This document shows positions 15,862 through 23,580 of a stretch of 64,000 bases of DNA, in pieces. The notes under the pieces are model-generated. The model was given only the letters and a program-made list of their open reading frames with translations, searched no databases and was not told where the DNA came from. The stretch's first letter is position 1. Each line of letters starts with the position of its first letter. Source of the DNA: Kitasatospora sp. NBC_01266 (lineage in GTDB: Bacteria > Actinomycetota > Actinomycetes > Streptomycetales > Streptomycetaceae). The stretch covers positions 7,440,001 through 7,504,000 of the forward strand of contig NZ_CP108458.1 of the NCBI RefSeq assembly GCF_036242395.1. Direction: 5' to 3'. Both the position numbers and the translations under genes were made by a program.

Positions 15862-17006
15862 TGGAACACCTCGTGCGTGTTGAGGTACTGCTGCTTCCAC
15901 AGCTCGATGTACTGCTCGGTGAACGGCTGGAAGGCCGCGTCGATGGACAGGCCGCGGAAATCGAGCGGCTGCAGGCTGCGGGTCATCACCACGTAGTCCT
16001 GGAAGCCCTCGCCCTGGCGGCGCATCGCCGGGTAGGCGGCGGCGGGCAGGAAGCCGTGCGCGAGCAGCAACCGCAGGTCCTCGTAGCGGTCCAGCGGCAG
16101 CAGGGCTTCGATGTGCGAGGCGCCGCCCTCGGCCAGCCGGGCGATCAGGGTCTCGAAGACCTCGGCCAGCGTCGCCAGGCTGCCGCTGGCGGCGCCGATC
16201 AGCGCGCAGTAGCCGTCCGAGGGGTTCAGCTGGGCGTAGACCTCGTGGGCGCCGTCCGCCGAGGCCAGCATGACGTTCGGCGTGTGGAACGGGTAGAAGC
16301 GCTGTTCGGGGTCGGGCAGCGCCTCGGCGGTGCGGCGCCGCACGAACTGCGGCGCGTCGACGAACTCCATCTCGACGCCGCCGGAGCGGCGTTGGCGCAC
16401 CGGCAGCGGCTCGTGGTCGACCGCGGGCAGCGGTTGGTCGGGGTGGCCGACCGATTGGTGCAGCGCGTGGACCAGGCTGGCCAGCCCGGTCGGCACCCGC
16501 TCCACGGGCAACCGCCGCTCCAGCACGCCAGGACGGTGCTTGGCGAGGAGCACCATGGTCTCGTGCTCCTCGGCCTTGCGCAGGTTCGGGAAGATGCCCA
16601 GCGCGCGGAACCCGGCGCTCAGGCAGACCCGTTGCGGTGCGGTCGAGTTGGTGCGGGCGGTGGCGTAGACCGAGTCGGCGGGCTGGTCGCCGGTGAGCAG
16701 CGACTCGGCCAACTGCCGCACCGCCTGGTGCGCCAGGCCGGAGCCGCGCGCGTCGGGGTGGATGACCAGCCCCTGGAGCTTGCCGAGCCGTTCGTGCGGA
16801 TCGAGGGTCCCGATGATGGTCCCGATGATCCGGTCACTGCCGGTCTCCCGGGCCGCCAGCCAGGTGGTGTGCGGAGCGGCGATCTCCCGTGCCATCACGG
16901 CGGGATCGGTGCCGATCGGCAGCGCGTAGCCGCTCCCGTAGACCTGACGATAGAGCGCTAACAGCCCGTTGATATCGCTCTGCTGAACGGCAGAGAACTG
17001 CTGCAT
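15858..17006 (-). CDS. GNAT-family protein with two GNAT-like halves, first gene of the LuxE/LuxC operon
   Basis: A 382-residue protein. The N-terminal half is a normal GNAT domain, with LQGLVIHPDARGSGLAHQAV at about residues 78-97 for acetyl-CoA binding. The C-terminal half (residues about 210-382, FVDAPQFVRRR to the end) looks like a second, diverged acyltransferase-like fold, with HIEALLPLDRYEDLRLLLAHGF. ATG 17006 has GGGGAGG at 17014-17020. Codon 16 is TTA (16959-16961), rare in this genome type and read by the bldA tRNA, so the operon may be tied to development. The substrate is unknown; the operon suggests acylation of, or by, a product of LuxE/LuxC. Confidence 0.75.
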   Translation of the reverse strand: MQQFSAVQQSDINGLLALYRQVYGSGYALPIGTDPAVMAREIAAPHTTWLAARETGSDRIIGTIIGTLDPHERLGKLQGLVIHPDARGSGLAHQAVRQLAESLLTGDQPADSVYATARTNSTAPQRVCLSAGFRALGIFPNLRKAEEHETMVLLAKHRPGVLERRLPVERVPTGLASLVHALHQSVGHPDQPLPAVDHEPLPVRQRRSGGVEMEFVDAPQFVRRRTAEALPDPEQRFYPFHTPNVMLASADGAHEVYAQLNPSDGYCALIGAASGSLATLAEVFETLIARLAEGGASHIEALLPLDRYEDLRLLLAHGFLPAAAYPAMRRQGEGFQDYVVMTRSLQPLDFRGLSIDAAFQPFTEQYIELWKQQYLNTHEVFQ

Positions 17007-17735
17007 CAAAAAACCTCCCCAGTCTTGCTGGCGCGCCGACGGATCACGTCGCGCGTCATGTGGGCAGTCCTCTTCATCGAATGCGCAGCCCGGGTGGGGT
17101 TGGGTCGCATGCGGAAGTCCGCATAGGGCGGGTACCGTGCCGCAATTCCGCCGGAGTGGGGTGCCCGGCGGCGTGCAGCCGAAAGGAGGAGACGGTCACG
17201 GGGTGGCGCGACCGACTCCTTCACTCTAGCTCGCAGTTACCGAAGTTGACCATGTGTCAGTTCCCTGACCTGCTGAGATGGCTGGCGGGTGCGACTCAGA
17301 TCACAGGATGACCGCGGCGGTGCGCGCCAAACGGTGGCATTCCGGCCGGGGTTGCGTCAGTTTTCGGACAGTCGCGAGCGCCGGGCCCCCAATTGGGCGA
17401 GCGGTGCGACTTTTTGCCTGGGTGGCAAAGGGCGGGGAACGGATTCCCCCTGTGAACTGCGCGGAAATCTGGACTCCCCTGGTTCGCGCCGGAAGTTCGA
17501 CGCTCCGGGCGCGGGACCGCGCGCGCCGCGCGGCGAAGTCGGGGGTGGCCAGGCTGACGGAGGACGGTCAGGATCTGCGGGCCGACCACTCGCGACCGGT
17601 GTCGGTCGGGTCCGAAGTGGCGAATCGCCGTTCCGACTGCGACAGCCAAATCCTGCTCTGTGCATGGTTGGTGACGAAGAATCAGTCTTCGGCTGCCCTA
17701 GGATTTTCCCTGGATGCCCGATCTGGGAGGAATTC
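17007..17735. other. Non-coding divergent control region (729 bases)
   Basis: Lies between the GNAT-LuxE-LuxC operon (minus) and the Rieske gene (plus). I see no convincing gene. It contains an inverted repeat GTCAG-TTCC-CTGAC at 17256-17269 just after TTGACC (17246-17251), which could be a promoter-linked operator. Composition is more mixed than in the flanking genes. Confidence 0.6.
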
Positions 17736-18911
17736 ATGGGATTGTCGCGTAAATATGCGCGAAATATCACGCAGGGGCCGACTCCGGCCGATGTGGCGTT
17801 GCCGCCGGTGCTGCCCTATCCGGATGGTTGGTCGGCGGTGGCTTTCTCCGATGAGTTGAAGCCCGGTGCGGTGCTGACCCGGCCGCTCCAGGGCGAGGAT
17901 GTCGTGCTGTACCGGCTGCGCGACGGCCGGCTGCGGGCGGTTCGTCCGTACTGCCCGCACCTGGGTGCGCATCTCGGCCTCGGTGCGGTGGAGGGCGATG
18001 ACCTGGTCTGCGTCTTCCACCGGTTCGCCTTCGGTCCGGACGGCTCCTGTGTGCGGACGGGGTACGGCGCGCCGCCGCCCAGGGCGGCGCTGGCGCAGCT
18101 GCCGGTGCGCGAGGTCAATGACGCGGTCTTCGTCTGGCGCCACCACGACGGCCGGGCGCCGGACTGGGAGATCCCGGTCTTCCACGGGCTCGACGACCAG
18201 CCGCTGCGGTCCACCACCTGGGAGCTGGCCGGCCATGCGCAGGAAGTCATGGAGAACGCCGTGGACCTGGGGCACTTCGCCCCCCTGCACGGCTGCGCCA
18301 GGGCGGAGTTGGCGGCCCCGGTCGAGTTCGACCGGGAGACGTTCCGGGTCTCGATGCGGATCTGGGAGAAGGTCCCGGTCCTCGGCGAGCTGCTGACCGA
18401 GCTGGAGTTCCGCGGCTACGGACTCGGCTGCCTGCGCGGCGACATGCATCTGCCGAGGTTCGGCGTCCGGACCCGGATGATGGTGCTGATCACCATGATC
18501 GGGCCGCACCGGCTGCAACTGCGGCAGTCCGGGCGGGTCCTGGTGGCGCCGCCGGTTCGGCTGCCGCAGCCGCTGGCCCGGCAGCTGAACCGCTCGCTGA
18601 CGTATCTGCTGGCCGGGCCGTTGTTCAAGGGGAGCTGCGAGTTCGCGGCTGCCGACTTCCCGATCTGGGCCACCAAGCGGTACCAGTCCCCGCCGAGGCT
18701 CGCCCAGGGGGACGGGCCGATCGGCCCGTACCGGCACTGGGCCCGGCAGTTCTATCCGGGTGGTGCGCCGCTGCGGCTTCCCGAGCCGTCCCAGGGGCAG
18801 GGCGGCGAGCCGCTGCCGGTGACGGGTGCGCCGGACGGCGGCCTGGCGGTGACCGCGCCGGCCGGGTCGCCACAGCGGCCTGACCGTGAATCAGCGAGCG
18901 GACCGGGCTGA
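17736..18911 (+). CDS. Rieske non-heme iron oxygenase
   Basis: A 391-residue oxygenase alpha-type subunit. The Rieske [2Fe-2S] cluster ligands are Cys73, His75, Cys92 and His95 (YCPHLGAHLG and VCVFHRFAFG). The mononuclear iron site is visible as NAVDLGHFAPLHG, with Asp177, His180 and His185. It resembles the KshA/cholesterol-desaturase-like branch that oxidises hydrophobic ring systems. ATG 17736 has GGGAGG five bases upstream. No ferredoxin or reductase gene lies nearby, so electrons must come from elsewhere. It stands 0.9 kb from the tetramate operon's last gene and points toward it. Hydroxylation of that product is an attractive but unproven role. Confidence 0.88.
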   Translation: MGLSRKYARNITQGPTPADVALPPVLPYPDGWSAVAFSDELKPGAVLTRPLQGEDVVLYRLRDGRLRAVRPYCPHLGAHLGLGAVEGDDLVCVFHRFAFGPDGSCVRTGYGAPPPRAALAQLPVREVNDAVFVWRHHDGRAPDWEIPVFHGLDDQPLRSTTWELAGHAQEVMENAVDLGHFAPLHGCARAELAAPVEFDRETFRVSMRIWEKVPVLGELLTELEFRGYGLGCLRGDMHLPRFGVRTRMMVLITMIGPHRLQLRQSGRVLVAPPVRLPQPLARQLNRSLTYLLAGPLFKGSCEFAAADFPIWATKRYQSPPRLAQGDGPIGPYRHWARQFYPGGAPLRLPEPSQGQGGEPLPVTGAPDGGLAVTAPAGSPQRPDRESASGPG

Positions 18912-18938
18912 GCCGTTCGGCCCGTCCGCCGGAACGCG

Positions 18939-18981
18939 CGAGCCCCCCGCCGCTGGGAACTGCCCAGGGGCGGGGGGCTCG
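18939..18981. terminator. Strong bidirectional hairpin terminator
   Basis: CGAGCCCCCCGCC (18939-18951) pairs perfectly with GGCGGGGGGCTCG (18969-18981); an inner CTGGG/CCCAG pair extends it. It separates the convergent Rieske and AOC-like genes. Confidence 0.9.
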
Positions 18982-18998
18982 TGGCGCGGTGTGCGGGA

Positions 18999-19517
18999 TC
19001 AGCTGAAGGACACGTCGTAGACGCCGGCGCTGCGGAACTTGAAGTGGGACTCGCCCGTGATGCCCTCGAACTGTCCGGTGCCGCCGGTGACGACGCCGGT
19101 GCTCTCCGGCTCCGAGGTGACCCCCGGGTGCGGGATCTGGAGGAGGTTGGTGAGGGCGATCTGGCCGCCCTGGTCGAACTTGATCAGCTCGCTGCAGAGC
19201 ACGGAGTCGCTGTCCGTGCCGACCTCGACCTTGCCGCAGTTGGCGTCGGCGGTGCCGATCGCGTTGCCGTCGGTGTCCTTGACCTTGGCCCGGCCGCTGA
19301 ATTCGTCGCCAAGTCCCTGGGGCTTGTTGCCCTCGTCAGCGGTCTTGCCACTGTCGATGGTGATGTTCTGCACGTTGGCAGCCCGGGTCGCGTGGTTGGG
19401 GGTGGCCACCGGCTGGTCGCTCGCCAGCGCCGGAACGCTGAACGCGGCCAGCGAGCCGACCGCCAGGGCGGCGGCAGCGAGGGTCAGCGAACGCTTGACG
19501 GACATGACTCGTTGCAT
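18999..19517 (-). CDS. Secreted allene-oxide-cyclase-like beta-barrel protein
   Basis: A 172-residue exported protein. The signal peptide is VKRSLTLAAAALAVGSLAAF with cleavage probably after ALA. The mature part ends in TGVVTGGTGQFEGITGESHF, the glycine-rich pattern of the allene oxide cyclase/dirigent barrel fold. ATG 19517 has AGGAGA five bases upstream. In bacteria this barrel fold includes cyclases that close rings in polyketides, such as AbyU and PyrI4, but most signal-peptide members have no known role. Its place beside a tetramate operon is suggestive only. The gene is monocistronic and ends at a strong terminator. Confidence 0.72.
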   Translation of the reverse strand: MQRVMSVKRSLTLAAAALAVGSLAAFSVPALASDQPVATPNHATRAANVQNITIDSGKTADEGNKPQGLGDEFSGRAKVKDTDGNAIGTADANCGKVEVGTDSDSVLCSELIKFDQGGQIALTNLLQIPHPGVTSEPESTGVVTGGTGQFEGITGESHFKFRSAGVYDVSFS

Positions 19518-19683
19518 GGTGCTCTCCTCCGAAGCTTCGGGCCGGGCGCCCGAATTCGGCGAAAGTTGACCACATTTGGTGATTTCGTTGCCACTACCCG
19601 TGACCATGCGCGTCATGCCGGCCGCCTCGGGTGCCGGCCTTGTGGCACAAGGGAAATGGTCGTCTACGAAGGGATTGGTTGGC

Positions 19684-19711
19684 CCGTTCGAGTGGTCACG
19701 CCCGTCACTCG
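19684..19711. promoter_or_regulatory. Element shared with the PKS-NRPS upstream region
   Basis: CCGTTCGAGTGGTC at 19684-19697 is identical to a 14-base stretch on the opposite strand at 34803-34816, upstream of the PKS-NRPS. Here GAGTG (19690-19694) is followed after 11 bases by CACTC (19706-19710). It lies 167 bases before the AOC-like gene and after the last gene of the tetramate operon. Confidence 0.4.
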
Positions 19712-19756
19712 CACGGGTTGCCGGATTCACCCGCCCGGCCCAGCTCCGGTGGCGCT

Positions 19757-20812
19757 TCACAGCGAGACGAGTACCTTGCCGCGATTGCCCGCCGGGGCGC
19801 TGAACAGGCTCCGGTAGGCCTCCGGAACGGCGTCGAACCCCCGGTACACGGTCTGGTCGTAGCGGACCTCGCCGCGTCGCACCATGCCGCCCAACTCCCG
19901 GTGCAGCGCGGCCCAGTTCGGCTCGGTGAACCACTCCGGCGCGAAGATCCCCCGGATGGTCGTGCGGGGGAACATGATGTACGGGAGCAGCCGGGGCCCG
20001 CTGTGCTCCCCGTCGACCTGGGTGGCCCACTGCCAGCAGACCGCGACCTGGCTGTCGGTGTTGAGCATGGCGAACGCGGCGTCGGTGATGCTGCCGCCCA
20101 GGTTGTCGACGTACTTGTCGATGCCGTCCGGAGCGGCTTCGCTGAGGAGCTTGTGGGCCTTCTCCACGTCGTCGTCCGTGCGGAGCGGGACGACCCGGTC
20201 GAAGCCCAGCCGGGTCAGGTGGCCGGCCTTCTCCGGCGAGCCGGTGGTGCCGACCACGCGGGCGCCCGCCCGCTTGGCCAACTGGCCGACCAGAGTGCCG
20301 ATGGTGCCCGAGGCGCCGCTGATCAGGACCGTGTCACCGGGTCGGACGGTGAGGAACTTCGTCAGGATGCCCCAGGCGGTCATGCCCGCGCCGCCGAGCA
20401 CGCTCAGGGCGGTGGAGAGCGGCAGCGCCTCGTCGTACTGCTCCGGGTCGAGGCGCCGGTAGGCCGGGAAGACCATCGGGAACCGCCCGGTCGCCCAGAG
20501 CTCGGCCTCGCCGTTGCTGATCAGGTGGGTGCGCCAGCCGCCGAAGCCCTGGACCAGGTCGCCTGCCTGATGCATCGCCCGGGGCCCCGCCTCCAGCACC
20601 TCCATGATCGAGTCGGCGCCCATGTGGTCGCCGACCGGCGTGTCCTGGCAGATGCCCTGGAGGTAGGGGTCGACAGAGATGTACCGCGTCCGCAGCAGCA
20701 TCTCGTCGTCCCGCAGCCGGACCTCGAGCTGCTCGGTCACCTTGCGGTAGATCCTGCGGACATCGGGGACGCCGTCGAGGTGTTCCTGGACGACCCACTT
20801 CTCGATCTTCAC
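19757..20812 (-). CDS. MDR-family NADPH reductase of the tetramate operon (IkaC/FtdE/OX4-like)
   Basis: A 351-residue medium-chain oxidoreductase of the prostaglandin-reductase/CurA type, without the zinc ligands of alcohol dehydrogenases. The NADPH-binding loop is SGASGTIGTLVGQLAKRAGA, and RYISVDPYLQG and YVDNLGG are family landmarks. In polycyclic tetramate pathways such as ikarugamycin, the corresponding enzyme adds hydride to the polyene and closes a carbocycle. GTG 20812 overlaps the methyltransferase stop (GTGA), so it is the coupled last gene of the operon. No terminator hairpin was recognised directly after it. Confidence 0.85.
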   Translation of the reverse strand: MKIEKWVVQEHLDGVPDVRRIYRKVTEQLEVRLRDDEMLLRTRYISVDPYLQGICQDTPVGDHMGADSIMEVLEAGPRAMHQAGDLVQGFGGWRTHLISNGEAELWATGRFPMVFPAYRRLDPEQYDEALPLSTALSVLGGAGMTAWGILTKFLTVRPGDTVLISGASGTIGTLVGQLAKRAGARVVGTTGSPEKAGHLTRLGFDRVVPLRTDDDVEKAHKLLSEAAPDGIDKYVDNLGGSITDAAFAMLNTDSQVAVCWQWATQVDGEHSGPRLLPYIMFPRTTIRGIFAPEWFTEPNWAALHRELGGMVRRGEVRYDQTVYRGFDAVPEAYRSLFSAPAGNRGKVLVSL

Positions 20813-21858
20813 GTGGTGCTCCCTGGCAGCTGGTCGGTGAGGTGGTGGGTGGCATGGTCGGTGGGGCGGTCGGCGGTCGGAGCGGGTGCGCACTCCAGGA
20901 GGTGGTGACCGCTGGGCAGCTGGTCGCGGGCGAGCACCTCGAAGCCCGCCCGGTCCAGCAGCTTGCGCAACTCGGGCTCGGTGAAGCCCCTGGTGCCGGT
21001 CTCGCAGAGCACCAGTTGGAAGAGCGCGTGCGGGCCGTCCGACTCCGCCTCGATCATCGGTTCCAGCACCAGCAGGCGGGCCGCCCGGTCGCCGCCGCGC
21101 ATCGCCGTGCGCACGGCGGTCAGCAGGCGCAGGCAGTCCTCGGGCGGCCAGTCGTGCAGCACGTTCTTCAGCAGGTAGCGGTCGCCGCCGGCGGGCACGG
21201 CCGCGAAGATGTCGGCGGGGTGGAAGAGGAGGCGGGCCAGCGGGCTGACGGCCCGTTGGCAGACGCTCGGCCGGTCGACGCAGATCCCCTCCAACTGCGG
21301 GTGGCGGGCCAGCAGTCCGGCCAGCAGGGTGCCGTCGCCGCCGCCGACGTCGATCACCCGGCACACGGCGGAGAAGTCGTGCCGGTCGGCGAGTTCGGCC
21401 GCCACCGGGCGGGCGAGCTCGGCCATCGCCGCGTCGAAGACCCGCCCGGCCTCCGGTTCGCGCTCCAGGTGCTCGTAGAGCGAGCTGCCGAAGACCTGCC
21501 GGAAGCCGGACTCCCCGGTGCGCACGGTCTCGGGAAGCGCCGCGAAGGCGTCGTCGTAGGTCTCGGCGAGCAGGATGCACAGGTTGCGCACCGAGCGCGG
21601 GTGGTCGCCACGCAGCGCGGCGCAGCTCGCGGCGAGCCCGAAGCGCCCGTGCTCGTCGCGTTCGAGGACGCCGGCCAGGGCCAGCGTCTGGAGCAGGCGC
21701 AGCAGGACCTCGGGGTGGGAACCGGTGCGGTCGGCGAGTTCACCGTGCGACAGGAATCCGCCGGCCAGGACGCCCGCGAGGTCCAGCCGGGCGGCGGCCG
21801 CCAGGGCGCGGGCGAAGCAGCCGCCGGCGGCGAGTCGCATGAGGCGGTCATTGATCAC
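20809..21858 (-). CDS. SAM-dependent methyltransferase inserted in the tetramate operon
   Basis: A 349-residue methyltransferase of the plant-caffeate/bacterial O-methyltransferase family. An N-terminal dimerisation and winged-helix half (residues 1-110) is followed by the SAM loop VIDVGGGDGTLLAGLL near 168-183. NVLHDWPPEDC contains His235, the usual catalytic base of O-methyltransferases. GTG 21858 overlaps the stop of the second dehydrogenase (GTGA), and its own stop overlaps the MDR start the same way. Both junctions are tight, so it is a genuine operon member. Known tetramate macrolactam clusters familiar to me lack it. It probably methylates a hydroxyl or nitrogen of the product. Confidence 0.88.
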   Translation of the reverse strand: MINDRLMRLAAGGCFARALAAAARLDLAGVLAGGFLSHGELADRTGSHPEVLLRLLQTLALAGVLERDEHGRFGLAASCAALRGDHPRSVRNLCILLAETYDDAFAALPETVRTGESGFRQVFGSSLYEHLEREPEAGRVFDAAMAELARPVAAELADRHDFSAVCRVIDVGGGDGTLLAGLLARHPQLEGICVDRPSVCQRAVSPLARLLFHPADIFAAVPAGGDRYLLKNVLHDWPPEDCLRLLTAVRTAMRGGDRAARLLVLEPMIEAESDGPHALFQLVLCETGTRGFTEPELRKLLDRAGFEVLARDQLPSGHHLLECAPAPTADRPTDHATHHLTDQLPGSTT

Positions 21859-23570
21859 GGGAGCGGCTCCAGGGTGGTGTCGGCGGGTTGCCGGGGCAGG
21901 GTCGGTGGGTGGACCTGTTCGAGGACGTGGGTCGGCGGGGGCGCGCTGTCGTCGATCCAGGCGGTGAACGGCCTGCCGTCGTCGCGGCAGATGAAGTGCA
22001 TGACGTGCCGCCCCGCCGCGGCGGCCCGGATCAGCCCGCCGGTGGTGGCCCAGACGCCGGAGAGGTAGAAGTTCGCCAGGCCCGGCAGCGCGGGGCCGTT
22101 CTTCTTGATCTCGGCTTCGAGGGTCTCGCCGCCCGCCGTGAACGGCTGCCAGCCCAGCACCGTCCCGTCGTAGTTGCCGGTGTAGCGGACCTGGGTGAGC
22201 GGGGTGGACACGTCGCGCACGGCGATCGACTCGGTGAGGCCGGGGAAGCGCTCTTCCAGGAAGCCCTGGATGGTCGTGCGCACCTGGCGTTTGGCGGCCG
22301 AGTACGCGCGGCTGTGGCGCACCGGCAGGGTGTGCAGCTCCGTTCCGCCGCGGCTGCGGGTGGACTGCTCGGGGCCCCCGCGCAGGGCGCGCCAGGGCTC
22401 GATGTCGCTGAAGTAGCTGGCGTAGACGACGGTGCTGTCCGGCGGGGAGAGCTCCGGGTAGTGCCGGCTGCGGAACTGGACGTTGATGCTGGGATGGCGG
22501 ATGCCGGGCAGCGCGGCGGCCAGGTCCTCGTCCAGCAGGTAGGTGGTGCAGGGGTCCCCGGCGGGGAAGGCGCGGCGCAGGCCGAGGAAGAGGGTGACGT
22601 AGCCGGGGAAGACCATGCCGGGCTGGTCGATGGTGCTGGTGTAGAGCCGCCGGTAGGTCGGGTTGAGGTAGCGGCCGTTCAGCAGCTTCATCAGGGTGGT
22701 GCGGCCGTCGCAGGCGGAGACCACGATGTCGGCGCGCAGCTCGCGCCCGTCGCTGAGCCGCACGCCCACCGCCCGGTCGTCCTCGACCAGCACCTCCTCG
22801 ACCTTGGCGTTGTAGGTCACCGAGCCGCCGAGCCGCCGGTAGCGCTGCTCGATGGACCTGGCCAGGCCCAGCGATCCGCCCTCGGGGACGCCGGCGGAGC
22901 GGTTCGCGTGCGAGGCCAGCTGGAAGTAGAAGGGCAGCACGGGGAAGGCCGGGTGCTTCTCGTAGAGGATGAAGTTGAAGGCCTCGCGCAGCAGCGGGTC
23001 CTGGAAGCGGGCCGAGTAGTCGGTCATCAGGGTGCCGAGCGACCGGCGGATCACGTTGAAGTGCGGCAGGAAGGAGGCCAGCATCCGCCAGCGCTCCGCT
23101 CGGCGCATCAGGCCGACCGGGGCGAGGAAGGGGTAGTTGGCGAGCGCCTTGCGGAAGGTCCGCAGGCCGTCGCAGAAGTCCTGGATCAGGCGGGCGTCGG
23201 CGGGCGAGAGGGCGAGCAGGTGCTGCTGGAGCCGGTCCGGGTCGGAGTAGAAGTGGACCGCTCGGCCGTCGCGTCCCCGGACGATGTTGAAGACGTCGAA
23301 GTGGCGCATCCGTTTGCCCTGGAGCGCGCCGAGTTCGAGCCAGATCTGGTGCATCTCGTTGCCGGGGCCGTTGCCGAGCAGCCAGCTGACGCAAGCGTCG
23401 AAGGTGAAGTCGCCCCGCTCCCAGGCGGTGCAGCAGCCGCCGGGGATCTCGTGCATCTCCAGGACCTGGGTCCGGTAGCCGTTCATCCGCGCGTAGCAGC
23501 CGGTGGAGAGGCCGCCGATCCCCGCGCCGATGATGATCATCGCTTCTCTGGTCGGCTTCTGCCGTGACAT
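21855..23570 (-). CDS. Phytoene-dehydrogenase-like FAD enzyme B of the tetramate operon
   Basis: A 571-residue flavoprotein. The FAD-binding motif is IIIGAGIGGLSTGCY at residues 12-26, followed by PGGCCTAWERGDFTFDACVS, as in CrtI-type phytoene dehydrogenases. The C-terminal FAD motif is seen in LANFYLSGVWATTGGLIRAA. Full length, no breaks. Together with enzyme A it matches the paired dehydrogenases (FtdC/FtdD, OX1-OX3) that form the outer rings of polycyclic tetramate macrolactams. ATG 23570 follows the enzyme A stop by 10 bases; the ribosome site AGGG is weak, so it may depend on coupled translation. Confidence 0.87.
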   Translation of the reverse strand: MSRQKPTREAMIIIGAGIGGLSTGCYARMNGYRTQVLEMHEIPGGCCTAWERGDFTFDACVSWLLGNGPGNEMHQIWLELGALQGKRMRHFDVFNIVRGRDGRAVHFYSDPDRLQQHLLALSPADARLIQDFCDGLRTFRKALANYPFLAPVGLMRRAERWRMLASFLPHFNVIRRSLGTLMTDYSARFQDPLLREAFNFILYEKHPAFPVLPFYFQLASHANRSAGVPEGGSLGLARSIEQRYRRLGGSVTYNAKVEEVLVEDDRAVGVRLSDGRELRADIVVSACDGRTTLMKLLNGRYLNPTYRRLYTSTIDQPGMVFPGYVTLFLGLRRAFPAGDPCTTYLLDEDLAAALPGIRHPSINVQFRSRHYPELSPPDSTVVYASYFSDIEPWRALRGGPEQSTRSRGGTELHTLPVRHSRAYSAAKRQVRTTIQGFLEERFPGLTESIAVRDVSTPLTQVRYTGNYDGTVLGWQPFTAGGETLEAEIKKNGPALPGLANFYLSGVWATTGGLIRAAAAGRHVMHFICRDDGRPFTAWIDDSAPPPTHVLEQVHPPTLPRQPADTTLEPLP

Positions 23571-23580
23571 GTCTGGGGCC

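Noticed and set aside
17278..17859. Small reading frames in the gap before the Rieske gene
   Set aside because: Composition is not protein-like, frames on both strands compete, and no ribosome-binding site or family pattern is visible.
20809..23394. A single 861-residue fusion that includes the methyltransferase
   Set aside because: The N-terminal part is the out-of-frame shadow of dehydrogenase B. The methyltransferase starts at GTG 21858 with a GTGA overlap.
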